Assembly (NCBI GenBank): GCA_051878575.1 | Contig: JBJEKJ010000103.1 | Span: 1-23,211 of the forward strand | DNA from: CALZFJ01 sp051878575 | GTDB taxonomy: Bacteria > Bacteroidota > Bacteroidia > Bacteroidales > Muribaculaceae | Length of the DNA: 23,211 nt | Direction: 5' to 3' | Notes under the pieces: model-generated | What the model saw: only the letters and a program-made list of their open reading frames with translations | Told to the model about the DNA's origin: nothing | Databases searched by the model: none | Made by a program: the position numbers and the translations under genes | Shown: piece after piece, positions 7,902 through 15,547 of the stretch | How the letters are laid out: each line of letters begins with the position of its first letter | How positions within the stretch are numbered: the stretch's first letter is position 1

Positions 7902-7924
7902 GCCGCAATTTGCCAAAATGCGGC
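7902..7924 (+). terminator. Weak hairpin downstream of the 6284 gene
   Basis: GCCGCA and TGCGGC form a 6-bp stem with an 11-nt loop, 52 nt after the stop codon. No U-tract follows, so this may be a terminator, a processing site, or chance in a GC-rich stretch. Confidence 0.3.
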
Positions 7925-7957
7925 CGGCGGTGGGCGGTGAGCAGCGTGCGGCCGCGT

Positions 7958-7985
7958 GGCGAGAAACTTTTTTTCGCCGGGATTT
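7958..7985 (+). promoter_or_regulatory. Palindromic element above the PEGA operon promoter (copy A)
   Basis: The element begins GGCGAGAAAC, has a run of seven T and ends TCGCCGGGATTT. GGCGA pairs with TCGCC, and AAA can extend the pairing with TTT. A nearly identical element lies at 19163-19188 above rnr, differing only in the number of T (five there). Both sit directly on or above the -33 region of a promoter. It could be an operator, an upstream activating element, or a terminator for the gene before. The role is unknown. Confidence 0.55.
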
Positions 7986-8016
7986 TGTTATTATTTGAAA
8001 TTTTATGCTAAATTTG
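7984..8016 (+). promoter_or_regulatory. Promoter of the PEGA-BACON-SUMF1 operon
   Basis: TTTG at 7984-7987 and TAAATTTG at 8009-8016 are separated by 21 nt and match the Bacteroidetes promoter. The predicted leader before the ATG at 8136 is about 115 nt, long enough to carry leader control, though I see no clear riboswitch or attenuator in it. Confidence 0.7.
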
Positions 8017-8135
8017 CGCAATGAACGAGTGTGTCGGGTGAAACTTGACTGTGATGCGCCTGCGTGCGTGTTGTGCTCAATCGATCGTGCAATAGTTCGG
8101 CATATTCAATGCAAATAATACTTAAATATTTAATA

Positions 8136-9923
8136 ATGAATAAGTTGATTTTTAAATTGGGGGGGGTAATTCTTGCTCTTTTGATGGCGCTGCCGGTGCA
8201 GGCCCAGCCCAAGCTCAAATTCTCGGTAGCGAGTTTTGAGGAGGATCCCACCGATTTGTCGGCGCAGAGTGCCGAGTACAGGAAGATGGATGGCAGCGGC
8301 TCGCTATATGCCATCATCAAGGTTACGTCAAACAATCCCGACGACGACCTGCGGGAGTATCGGTTCAATTTCGGCAACTTGAAAAGCTCTGTCGAGGACC
8401 ACGACGGCGAGCTGTGGGTTTATGTGCAGATGAATGCCAAGACGGTTACGATAACCCGTGAGGGCTACGAGACTGTTAGGCGCTACGACCTGCGCACCAA
8501 TATCAAGCCCGGAAAGAACTATGTGATGCAGCTCACGTCGGCCCGACGCACCGTCTATAAGCAGATGGTGAAATTTGCCGTCACACCGCCTGAGAGCAAT
8601 GCGGTGGTGATGGTTAAGAGTAGCAAGGAGGGTGCGAGCGAGGTGCTTTTCGGCATTGTCGACGGCTCGACCGGCGAGGTGGCAAAGAGCCTTGAGCTCG
8701 GCAGCTACACCTACCGCGTGGTAGCCAACAATTATCACGAGACTACCGGACGTTTTCTCCTCGGCAAGCGCGACACGCTGTTCGTAGAGACTGTAGACCT
8801 GCGGCCAAACTTTGCCACAGTGACGCTCACTGCCGGGCAGGACGCCGAGATATATGTGAATGGCGACCTCAAAGGCACGGGCACCTGGACCGGCAATCTT
8901 ACAGCCGGCAACTATCAGGTGGAATGTCGCCAAGTCAATCACAAACCAAGCCAACAGTATATAACCGTTGAGGAGAACGTGAGCAAGACCTACGCTCTCA
9001 CACCTCCGACACCGATCACCGGCACCCTCGCCGTGTCGACCACACCGCTCGGAGCGAGAATTGAGGTCGACGGCAAGAGCTATGGCGTAACACCGCGCAA
9101 TATCGACATTATTATAGGCAGCCACAAGGTCACTTTGTCGAAACAGAACTACAAGACAGAGACGGTGAATGTGGAGGTGAAAGAGAATGAGACTACCGAC
9201 GTGGAAGTGCGTCTGAGTGACTTGGCAAAGATGAAAATCACATCGCGCCCTTTCGGAGCGGAGTTGAGCATCGACGGCAAGAAAGTGGGCAATACGCCAT
9301 ACGAGAAGGAGATGGCGTCGGGCGACTACACACTGCGCCTCACGGCCCCAAAATACCGCACATACGAGAAGCGCATCCATCTCGACAGCTCAAACCCTAC
9401 TGTCAATATAAAACTCAAGCGACAGTATCAGCAGCGAGCAGCCGTATATCTGCAAGTAGGCGGTCAAGTCGGCACACTGATGGGCGTAGGCGGAGCTATA
9501 GGCTTCTACGTCGGCAACGTGAATATAGAGGCCAATGTCACTATGGGAATGGCAAATGAGAAGATTTATGTGAATTTTGCCGATGGCACCGACCCGAGTC
9601 TCGAGGAGCTGAAGCCCATGTGCTTCGGTGGCCGCGTAGGTTACGGAATAATCATAGGCACTCGCATGCGCCTCACTCCGCAAGTGGGAGCAAGCGTGGT
9701 GTCGGTCAAGGACAACCGGATAGCCACCTACGCACTTTGTGCCACTGCCGGATTGCGCTTTGAGTATGCCGTATCAGCCCATTTCGGCATCAGTGCCACC
9801 GGCGAGGGCAGCTTTGCGTTGAGCAAGAAGGATGCCTTCAAGCAACTTGAGGAAATATCGTCGAAAGTGAAGGGATGGGGCACAGGCGGCAGCTTGCGCA
9901 TAGGAGCCTATGTGAATTTCTAA
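8136..9923 (+). CDS. PEGA-domain protein with C-terminal outer-membrane beta-barrel-like region
   Basis: A 595-residue exported protein. Residues 1-23 form a signal peptide (ILALLMALPVQA, cleavage before QPK). An N-terminal region (about 24-220) includes a carboxypeptidase-like strand segment (VTITREGYE). At least three PEGA-type repeats follow: about 225-290 (AEIYVNGDLKGTG), 295-362 (GARIEVDGKSYGVTP) and 363-430 (AELSIDGKKVGNTPYEK). The last 160 residues are Gly-rich alternating strands ending in RIGAYVNF, typical of a small outer-membrane barrel. PEGA domains are surface beta modules, often repeated, of uncertain binding role. The ATG at 8136 was chosen over upstream in-frame starts because it begins the signal peptide and lies downstream of the promoter. 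It leads a three-gene operon, and the likely role is an outer-membrane anchor for the two surface lipoproteins that follow. That role is inference. Confidence 0.8.
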   Translation: MNKLIFKLGGVILALLMALPVQAQPKLKFSVASFEEDPTDLSAQSAEYRKMDGSGSLYAIIKVTSNNPDDDLREYRFNFGNLKSSVEDHDGELWVYVQMNAKTVTITREGYETVRRYDLRTNIKPGKNYVMQLTSARRTVYKQMVKFAVTPPESNAVVMVKSSKEGASEVLFGIVDGSTGEVAKSLELGSYTYRVVANNYHETTGRFLLGKRDTLFVETVDLRPNFATVTLTAGQDAEIYVNGDLKGTGTWTGNLTAGNYQVECRQVNHKPSQQYITVEENVSKTYALTPPTPITGTLAVSTTPLGARIEVDGKSYGVTPRNIDIIIGSHKVTLSKQNYKTETVNVEVKENETTDVEVRLSDLAKMKITSRPFGAELSIDGKKVGNTPYEKEMASGDYTLRLTAPKYRTYEKRIHLDSSNPTVNIKLKRQYQQRAAVYLQVGGQVGTLMGVGGAIGFYVGNVNIEANVTMGMANEKIYVNFADGTDPSLEELKPMCFGGRVGYGIIIGTRMRLTPQVGASVVSVKDNRIATYALCATAGLRFEYAVSAHFGISATGEGSFALSKKDAFKQLEEISSKVKGWGTGGSLRIGAYVNF

Positions 9924-9940
9924 CATAAACACACAAAATC

Positions 9941-11944
9941 ATGAATATGAAGCATTTCAGAGCAATATATTTCGTAGGTGCAGTGATGGCACTTGCCGGC
10001 TGCACCAATCAGGAACTGACAAGCGATATGACACTCAGCTACACCCCGAAGTCGATTTGGGTGGGTGCCACTTCAGTGACATTCGGGGCGAGCGACAACC
10101 TTACGGCCACATTGCCGGTTAAGGCTATGAATACTTCGTGGAATATCTCGGGTGAGCCCGAGTGGGTCGCCGTAAGTCCCAAGCAGGGCGAGTCGAGTGC
10201 CAATGTGTCTCTCACGGCACAGGAAAACAAGTCGGCTGACGAGAGCCGTGTGGGAGTGCTCAACTTCAAGGCAAGCGACTTCAATGTTGACAAGATGATT
10301 TCCGTCAGCCAGAGTCAGGCGAAAGCTGAGATAACGCCGTCCACTACAAGCATCTCGGCAAAAGCGGCGGCGTCGAGCGAGAATGTCATCGTGACTGCCA
10401 ACGTGGAATGGGTTGCAACGTGCGAAAGCACGTGGATTACGCTCGGCAAGAGCGGCAACACGCTCAATGTGGCATGGCAGGAGAATACCGGGGTGCCGAG
10501 AAGCACGACCGTTCACTTGAAGCGAGTTTCAACAGGCTCTACACTTGCCACCATTCAGGTGGCGCAAGGCGAGGCCGGAGTGACAGGTAGCACCGAAACA
10601 ATGACGTTTGATGTGAACGGTGAGGAGAAAACCTACACTTTCGATGCCGAGGCGTCGTGGACAGCCACCACAAGCGATGCGTCGTGGCTCACAGTGAGTC
10701 CTGCAAATGGGTCGGCAGGCACAAAGCAGGTGAAAATCACCGCCTTGCCTAACTACCAAACCAACGACCGCAGCGGATTCGTGTATATAAAAATAGGCGA
10801 TGCAACCAAGCTCGAAATCCCTGTGAGACAAACCGGCGTGAAAATGAGCGTGAGTGAATCGGCTGTGAAATTTGAATCCGGAGCGGAAACAAAAACCGTG
10901 ACCATTACATCGAATGTGGCTTGGCAGATAATAGATAAGCCATCGTGGATTAAGGTAGCTCCACAAACGGGAGCAATAGGTGCGACCACGGTGGAGATTA
11001 GTGCGAATGAGAATGTAAACAGTGATTCGAGAAACGGCAGAGTTAGCTTTGCCATTAGCGGTGGAACAAACAGCATAGTATCGGTGAGCGTCAGCCAGAA
11101 CGGTGCGCACCTTTCTGAAGTGCCAAATGTGCTCGAAATCACAAGCTACGCACAGTCGGTTGCAATTGATGTTACAGCTACCGGTCTTTGGATGGTTTCG
11201 GCTTCAAGCGACTGGATTAAAGTGTCGCCTACCGAACACACCGGCGATGGCGTGCTTGTGATTGATGTTGAGGAGAATACCTCCGAGGTGAAGCGTACAG
11301 GCACAGTTACAATCATTCAGCCGGGTATGCAGGATACTCAGACTATCACAATCAATCAGGAAGGAAAGACGTTCACCGTCGATTGCAGCGATGTGATAGC
11401 CTCGGCTAATCCTTGCACCGTGAGCTTAAGTGTAGCATCGGGTGTGAACTGGATGGTGGAGAGTGAGGTCAATTGGCTCACGCCATCGCCGATGCAAGGC
11501 TCCGGCAACGGGGAGATTAAGGTGGGCGTAGCTTTCAATCCATCTGTCACGAAGCGTGACGGAAATCTTAAATTCAATGCCGACGGCAAGGGTACGACCT
11601 TGTTCTCATTCAGTCAGCCGGGGCGCACTGTAAGCGTTGATGCAGAGCTTATAGCGTTCAGCAGCAGCGGTGGAGAGTCGCAGGTGGTGACGGTAGCAGC
11701 CGACGGCGAATTTGAGGTGACTGCAAACCGTGAGTGGATTACCGTGAACCGCCGGCCGGGAGCAAACACATTCACTATCACTGTGCCGGCACTCACCGCT
11801 GAGGCTGCTCGTGGTGGTGAGGTAGTGATAAAGCTCACAGGTGTGCCAAGCGGTGAGGGAACGCTCACACGCACTATTAAAGTCACTCAGGCAATCACGA
11901 GCGTGGGGCTTGGTGGATTTGAAGATGATGAGGACTGGAACTAA
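9941..11944 (+). CDS. Lipoprotein with seven tandem BACON domains
   Basis: A 667-residue lipoprotein. The signal segment ends in the lipobox LAGC, with the lipidated cysteine at 21 followed by TNQE. The rest is about seven BACON (Bacteroidetes-associated carbohydrate-binding often N-terminal) domains with a period near 85 residues. The conserved Trp before the SP/P-x-x-G turn can be seen at W75 (PEWVAVSP), W165 (STWITLG), W249 (ASWLTVSP), W336 (PSWIKVAP), W425 (SDWIKVSP), W512 (VNWLTPSP) and W599 (REWITVNR). No catalytic domain is attached, and the chain ends in an acidic EDDEDWN tail. BACON domains are immunoglobulin-like; some act as spacers and others bind glycans or mucin. Here the array looks like a stalk that holds something away from the cell. 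It starts 17 nt after the PEGA gene and is co-transcribed. An alternative start is the Met at 9947. Confidence 0.9.
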   Translation: MNMKHFRAIYFVGAVMALAGCTNQELTSDMTLSYTPKSIWVGATSVTFGASDNLTATLPVKAMNTSWNISGEPEWVAVSPKQGESSANVSLTAQENKSADESRVGVLNFKASDFNVDKMISVSQSQAKAEITPSTTSISAKAAASSENVIVTANVEWVATCESTWITLGKSGNTLNVAWQENTGVPRSTTVHLKRVSTGSTLATIQVAQGEAGVTGSTETMTFDVNGEEKTYTFDAEASWTATTSDASWLTVSPANGSAGTKQVKITALPNYQTNDRSGFVYIKIGDATKLEIPVRQTGVKMSVSESAVKFESGAETKTVTITSNVAWQIIDKPSWIKVAPQTGAIGATTVEISANENVNSDSRNGRVSFAISGGTNSIVSVSVSQNGAHLSEVPNVLEITSYAQSVAIDVTATGLWMVSASSDWIKVSPTEHTGDGVLVIDVEENTSEVKRTGTVTIIQPGMQDTQTITINQEGKTFTVDCSDVIASANPCTVSLSVASGVNWMVESEVNWLTPSPMQGSGNGEIKVGVAFNPSVTKRDGNLKFNADGKGTTLFSFSQPGRTVSVDAELIAFSSSGGESQVVTVAADGEFEVTANREWITVNRRPGANTFTITVPALTAEAARGGEVVIKLTGVPSGEGTLTRTIKVTQAITSVGLGGFEDDEDWN

Positions 11945-11968
11945 TAAGAACTATTAACAGAAGAAACA

Positions 11969-14227
11969 ATGAAAACAATAAGATATTTTTCAAGCATCGT
12001 GGCATTGCTACTTCTTGCTGTGGCATCTTCGTGCAGCGATGGCGATGTTATTGACAACATTGCAGATGAAGCGACCCACACCGCTATTATGACTATTGAT
12101 GGCGGTATCCGCGGATTTGACGACAGCCGTGCCGATGCCGAAGGTTGGAGTGACGGCGACAAATTGTACTTGAATTTCAGCACCAACAATGGCGCGGTTT
12201 CGGGCGTTGCCACATACAATAAGTCAATTGACTCTTGGAGCGTCACCTATAGCGGAACGCTTACCGAAGGCACAGCCACAAAGTGTGAGGCATATTTCTT
12301 TGATGGAGAAACATCGCAGAACGGTTCAGAAGTAACATTCAATGCACTTACGGCAGTCTTTGCCGACAAGAGCGCATACTATGTGTGCAAAGATGGAGCA
12401 ATCTCACTCACGGCGATGCTTGTTCCGCAAACAGCACGTTTCCGCTTCAAAGGCACGCCGGGAACAGCGTTCTCGGTATCGGGATGCGAAAGTTTTGCCG
12501 GTTTTGCCTCACAGTCTTTGCAACAGTCTTCAACTGAAGTTGCAATGCAGATAGCAGATGACGGATATTCGCCTTACATTTATGGTTTTATTGCTTACGG
12601 AAATAGCATACTTGTTGTGCGAAACGGAGAATGGGCATACTCTCGCTCAATGAGTAGTTCAAATTTTGCTTCAGGCAAATCAGGTTGGTTTTCATTGCCT
12701 ACAGAAAGCAGTTATGCCGGATGGGAAAAGTGGGAAGGTAATAAAAAAATTATAACGGTGAATGGCGTGTCGTTTAAAATGGTTCTTGTGGAGGCAGGAA
12801 CTTTCACTATGGGAGCGACATCGGAGCAGACGGGAGCATACCGTAATGAATCACCGGCACATCAGGTTACTCTTACGAAGGATTACTATATGGGAGAAAC
12901 TGAGGTGACACAGGCACTGTGGTATGCCGTGATGGGTCAGAAGCCTACATCCGATGGAGATTTTCAATGGACAAGAGACTTGGGGCTTGGTGATAATTAT
13001 CCTGCATATTATATATCATGGTATGATTGCCAAGAGTTTATCACGAAGTTGAATCAGTTGACTGGATTGACATTCCGCTTGCCGACAGAGGCTGAGTGGG
13101 AGTATGCCGCCCGTGGTGGCAACAAGGCTACTACACAGACGCTATATAGTGGCAGTAACACAATCGGAGATGTGGCGTGGTATCGGGATAACAGCTCGTC
13201 AAGTACACACATTGTAGCCGGGAAGAAGGCAAATGCTCTCGGGCTGTATGATATGAGCGGCAATGTATGGGAGTGGTGCAATGACTGGTATGGCAGTTAT
13301 AGCAGTGGGGCGCAGACTGACCCTACAGGACCTTCGGGTGGGTCTTACCGCGTGTTGCGCGGTGGTAGCTGGAGCAGCGTCGCTGCTTACTGCCGCGTAG
13401 CGTACCGTAGCTTCGACTCTGTGACTTACCGCGACGACTTCGGTATGCGCCTGGTCCTTGGGGAGCCACTTCCCGAAACGAAACCTGAGCTGGAGGAAAC
13501 TAAAACTGTCACAGCCAATGGCGTGACATTCAAGATGAAGCTTGTGGAGGCAGGAACATTCACTATGGGAGCTACATCTGAGCAGACGGGAGCAGAAAGT
13601 GATGAATCACCGGCACATCAAGTGACATTGACGAAGGATTACTATATAGGAGAGACGGAGGTGACACAGGCATTGTGGTATGCAGTGATGGGTCAGAAGC
13701 CTACATCCGATGGATCCCAATGGGAATCAAGTTATGGTCTTGGTGATAATTATCCTGCATATTATATATCATGGAACGATTGCCAAGAGTTTATAACGAA
13801 GTTGAATCAGTTGACTGGATTGACATTCCGCTTGCCGACCGAGGCTGAGTGGGAGTATGCCGCCCGTGGTGGCAACAAGGCTACTACACAGACGCTATAT
13901 AGTGGCAGTAACACAATCGGAGATGTGGCGTGGTATCGGGATAACAGCTCGTCAAGTACACACATTGTAGCCGGGAAGAAGGCAAATGCGCTTGGGCTAT
14001 ATGATATGAGTGGCAATGTATGGGAGTTGTGCAATGACTGGTATGACAGTTATAGCAGTGGGGCGCAGACTGACCCTACAGGACCTTCGAGTGGGTCACA
14101 CCGCGTGTTGCGCGGTGGTAGCTGGTTCAGCAGCGCTACTTACTGCCGTGTAGCGAACCGTAGCAGCAACTCTGTGACTGGCCGCAACTACAACAGCGGT
14201 ATGCGCCTAGCTCTCACAGCGAAATAA
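11969..14227 (+). CDS. Lipoprotein with fimbrillin-like N-terminus and two tandem SUMF1 (FGE/C-type-lectin fold) domains
   Basis: A 752-residue lipoprotein: lipobox AVASSC with Cys at 22, then a beta-rich region resembling fimbrillin-like proteins (about 25-245), then two SUMF1 domains (about 262-495 and 513-752). Each SUMF1 unit shows FTMGATSEQTGA, GETEVTQALWYAVMGQKP, LPTEAEWEYAARGG, GLYDMSGNVWE and RGGSW. They are probably not formylglycine-generating enzymes: the first copper-binding Cys is Ser at 470 and 721, while the second is kept (C475, C726). The fold more likely serves as a ligand-binding scaffold. The segment after RGGSW differs strongly between the two units although their cores are almost identical in DNA, a pattern like that of DGR targets. 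It starts 24 nt after the BACON gene and is followed by a strong hairpin. By eye, its middle part is more AT-rich than neighbouring genes, hinting at a separate history. Confidence 0.85.
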   Translation: MKTIRYFSSIVALLLLAVASSCSDGDVIDNIADEATHTAIMTIDGGIRGFDDSRADAEGWSDGDKLYLNFSTNNGAVSGVATYNKSIDSWSVTYSGTLTEGTATKCEAYFFDGETSQNGSEVTFNALTAVFADKSAYYVCKDGAISLTAMLVPQTARFRFKGTPGTAFSVSGCESFAGFASQSLQQSSTEVAMQIADDGYSPYIYGFIAYGNSILVVRNGEWAYSRSMSSSNFASGKSGWFSLPTESSYAGWEKWEGNKKIITVNGVSFKMVLVEAGTFTMGATSEQTGAYRNESPAHQVTLTKDYYMGETEVTQALWYAVMGQKPTSDGDFQWTRDLGLGDNYPAYYISWYDCQEFITKLNQLTGLTFRLPTEAEWEYAARGGNKATTQTLYSGSNTIGDVAWYRDNSSSSTHIVAGKKANALGLYDMSGNVWEWCNDWYGSYSSGAQTDPTGPSGGSYRVLRGGSWSSVAAYCRVAYRSFDSVTYRDDFGMRLVLGEPLPETKPELEETKTVTANGVTFKMKLVEAGTFTMGATSEQTGAESDESPAHQVTLTKDYYIGETEVTQALWYAVMGQKPTSDGSQWESSYGLGDNYPAYYISWNDCQEFITKLNQLTGLTFRLPTEAEWEYAARGGNKATTQTLYSGSNTIGDVAWYRDNSSSSTHIVAGKKANALGLYDMSGNVWELCNDWYDSYSSGAQTDPTGPSSGSHRVLRGGSWFSSATYCRVANRSSNSVTGRNYNSGMRLALTAK
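13373..13441 (+). other. Candidate variable region 1 (residues 469-491 of the SUMF1 lipoprotein)
   Basis: This segment follows RGGSW at 464-468. Compared with the matching segment at 14126-14197, ten codons differ in amino acid. All ten keep the same third base (C or T) and differ only in the first two bases, 15 substitutions in all. In known DGR targets with this fold (for example Treponema TvpA), adenines of AAY template codons are randomised, giving NNY codons at these positions. The call is a resemblance, not a demonstrated DGR target. Confidence 0.55.
14126..14197 (+). other. Candidate variable region 2 (residues 720-743 of the SUMF1 lipoprotein)
   Basis: This is the counterpart of the segment at 13373-13441, here at the end of the second SUMF1 unit, where DGR variable regions usually lie (at the C-terminus). 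It is one codon longer. It retains several AAC codons (N730, N734, N740, N742), as an unmutated template-derived position would. No template copy was found elsewhere in the window. Confidence 0.55.
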
Positions 14228-14253
14228 AACCGAATGATAGCAAGATTTCATCA

Positions 14254-14294
14254 AACAAATCACCACATTGCGGATTGCAATGTGGTGATTTGTT
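14254..14294 (+). terminator. Strong hairpin terminator after the SUMF1 gene
   Basis: A perfect 17-bp stem (arms 14254-14270 and 14278-14294; core CACCACATTG against CAATGTGGTG) with a 7-nt loop lies 27 nt after the stop codon. The U-tract is poor. Position and strength fit transcription termination of the PEGA-BACON-SUMF1 operon. Confidence 0.75.
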
Positions 14295-14383
14295 CGGCTT
14301 TCTCAATGAGTTTGAAGGGTGCAGGAAATGGACTACCATAATCGCGTATCTACGACACGCTGCCGCTTTTTGAATTATAGCAC

Positions 14384-15042
14384 CCCCACACAGCCGGCAC
14401 CTGCGGCACTAACTGTGTGGGGCTAACTACAATCGCGTACCTCCGGCACGCTACTCGCTCCGCTCGCCACTTGGTGACGAATATTGGCACGCTACCGCTT
14501 CTTTTACATTATATACCCCACACAGCCGGCACCTCCGGCGCTGCCTGTGTGGGGCTAACCACAATCGCGTACCTCCGGCACGCTACTCGCTCCGCTCGCC
14601 ATGGTGGCGGATATCGGCACGCTGCCGCTTCTTTTACATTACATACCCCACACAGCCAGTACCTGCGGCACTAACTGTGTGGGGCTAACCATAATCGCGT
14701 ACCTCCGGCACGCTGCTCGCTCCGCTCGCCACTTGGTGACGGATATCGGCATCGCTGCCGCTTCTTTAATAATCTCACCCCCCCACACAGCCGGCACCTC
14801 CGGCGCTGACTGTGTGGGGCTAACCATAATCGCGTACCTCCGGCACGCTGCCGCTTCTTTTACATCACATACCCCACACAGCCGGCACCTGCGGCGCTGA
14901 CTGTGTGGGGCTAACCACAATCGCGTACCTCCGGCACGCTGCTCGTTCCGCTCGCCACTTGGTGACGGATATCGGCACGCTGCCGCTTCTTTTACATCAC
15001 ATACCCCACACAGCCAGTACCTGCGGCACTAACTGTGTGGGG
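14384..15042. repeat. Six copies of a 39-nt hairpin (CCCCACACAG ... CTGTGTGGGG)
   Basis: Hairpins lie at 14384-14422, 14516-14554, 14646-14684, 14781-14819, 14872-14910 and 15004-15042. Each has a 10-bp perfect stem and a 19-nt loop. They are spaced 130-135 nt apart except one short interval of 91 nt, where about 40 nt of the linker (the CTCGCTCCGCTCGCC part) is missing. Linkers share GCTAACCACAATCGCGTACC and GCTGCCGCTTCTTTTACAT. Loop sequences alternate between CCGGCACCTCCGGC-type and CCAGTACCTGCGGC-type forms. Confidence 0.9.
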
Positions 15043-15197
15043 CTAACCACAATCGCGTACCTCCGGCACGCTACTCGCTCCGCTCGCCATGGTGGCGGAC
15101 TGTGGCATTGCTCCGCTCGTCTTTTGGGGCAGATGGTGGCAAAATTACCCATGCTGAACCGTGAGGCACAGTAGCACTTGTCCCATGCAAGAGTGTT

Positions 15198-15345
15198 GCG
15201 AGAGGAGCGAGCGGTGCAGTGTCACCCTCAGCCACATAGGGCGAGAGGAGCGAGCAGTGCAATGTCACCATCAGCCACGAAGGACGAGAGGAGCGGGCAG
15301 TGCAGTGTCACCATCAGCAACATAAGGCGAGTGGAGCGAGCGGTG
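15198..15345. repeat. 43-bp tandem repeat, three full copies and one partial
   Basis: Units start at 15198, 15241, 15284 and 15327 (GCGAGAGGAGCGAGC, then GTGCAGTGTCACC, then a TCAGCCACATAGG-like end). The first part is close to the reverse complement of the linker CTCGCTCCGCTCGCC found in the hairpin array, so the two repeat classes are related in inverted orientation. Confidence 0.85.
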
Positions 15346-15374
15346 CCTCGGAGAGGCACGATTGTGGTTAGCCT

Positions 15375-15407
15375 CGGGTTGGTAACGTCGAAGATGTTGC
15401 CAACCCG
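15375..15407. repeat. Hairpin at the right end of the repeat block
   Basis: CGGGTTGG (15375-15382) pairs with CCAACCCG (15400-15407), extended by AAC/GTT after one mismatch. An adjoining GGGGG/CCCCC pair overlaps its right arm. It might terminate transcription entering the block, or be one more structural unit of the repeat family. Confidence 0.55.
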
Positions 15408-15547
15408 GGGGTGACAAAACGCCCCCATCCCTGTAGCGTGTCGTAGATACGCGATTATGGTATCCCCCCAAAAAAATGTATCTATGATAAAACCTAATAA
15501 CGCCGCGCCTGGCAAATACTAATAACGCTACGGCATTGCTGATGGAT

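Larger units (their letters stand above)
12752..14216 (+). repeat. Tandem intragenic duplication of the SUMF1 domain, period 753 bp
   Basis: Two direct copies (about 12752-13462 and 13505-14216) are offset by exactly 753 bp, that is 251 codons. Within 13023-13239 against 13776-13992 I count only two substitutions by eye. Identity falls towards both ends, most sharply after the RGGSW codons. The pattern suggests recent duplication or gene conversion of the core, with separate change at the binding face. Confidence 0.9.
14334..15462. repeat. Non-coding repeat block bounded by a 28-bp perfect inverted repeat
   Basis: The left arm (14334-14361, starting TACCATAATCGCG) and the right arm (15435-15462, ending CGCGATTATGGTA) are exact reverse complements. 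Between them lie six hairpin units, a 43-bp tandem repeat and further hairpins, with no credible coding sequence or transposase. The open frames here merely translate the repeat. Related cassettes in both orientations suggest growth by duplication. It may be a non-autonomous mobile block, an interspersed repeat family, or structured RNA. I see no target-site duplication beside the arms. Confidence 0.8.

Noticed and set aside
11969..14227. Calling the SUMF1 lipoprotein a sulfatase-modifying enzyme
   Set aside because: One of the two copper-binding cysteines is replaced by Ser in both units and no sulfatase gene is nearby.
14417..15174. Short open frames with repeated AYLRHATRSARH-type peptides
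   Set aside because: They translate the hairpin array linkers; overlapping frames give similar peptides on both strands and none has a start signal or a domain.
15198..15345. Possible CRISPR array
   Set aside because: The 43-bp units are contiguous tandem copies with no unique spacers, and no cas gene is present.
14228..15547. DGR template repeat and reverse transcriptase next to the SUMF1 gene
   Set aside because: I looked for an AAC-rich copy of the variable segment on both strands here and in the rest of the window and found none, and no reading frame shows reverse transcriptase motifs. The DGR idea is kept only as a hypothesis on codon pattern.
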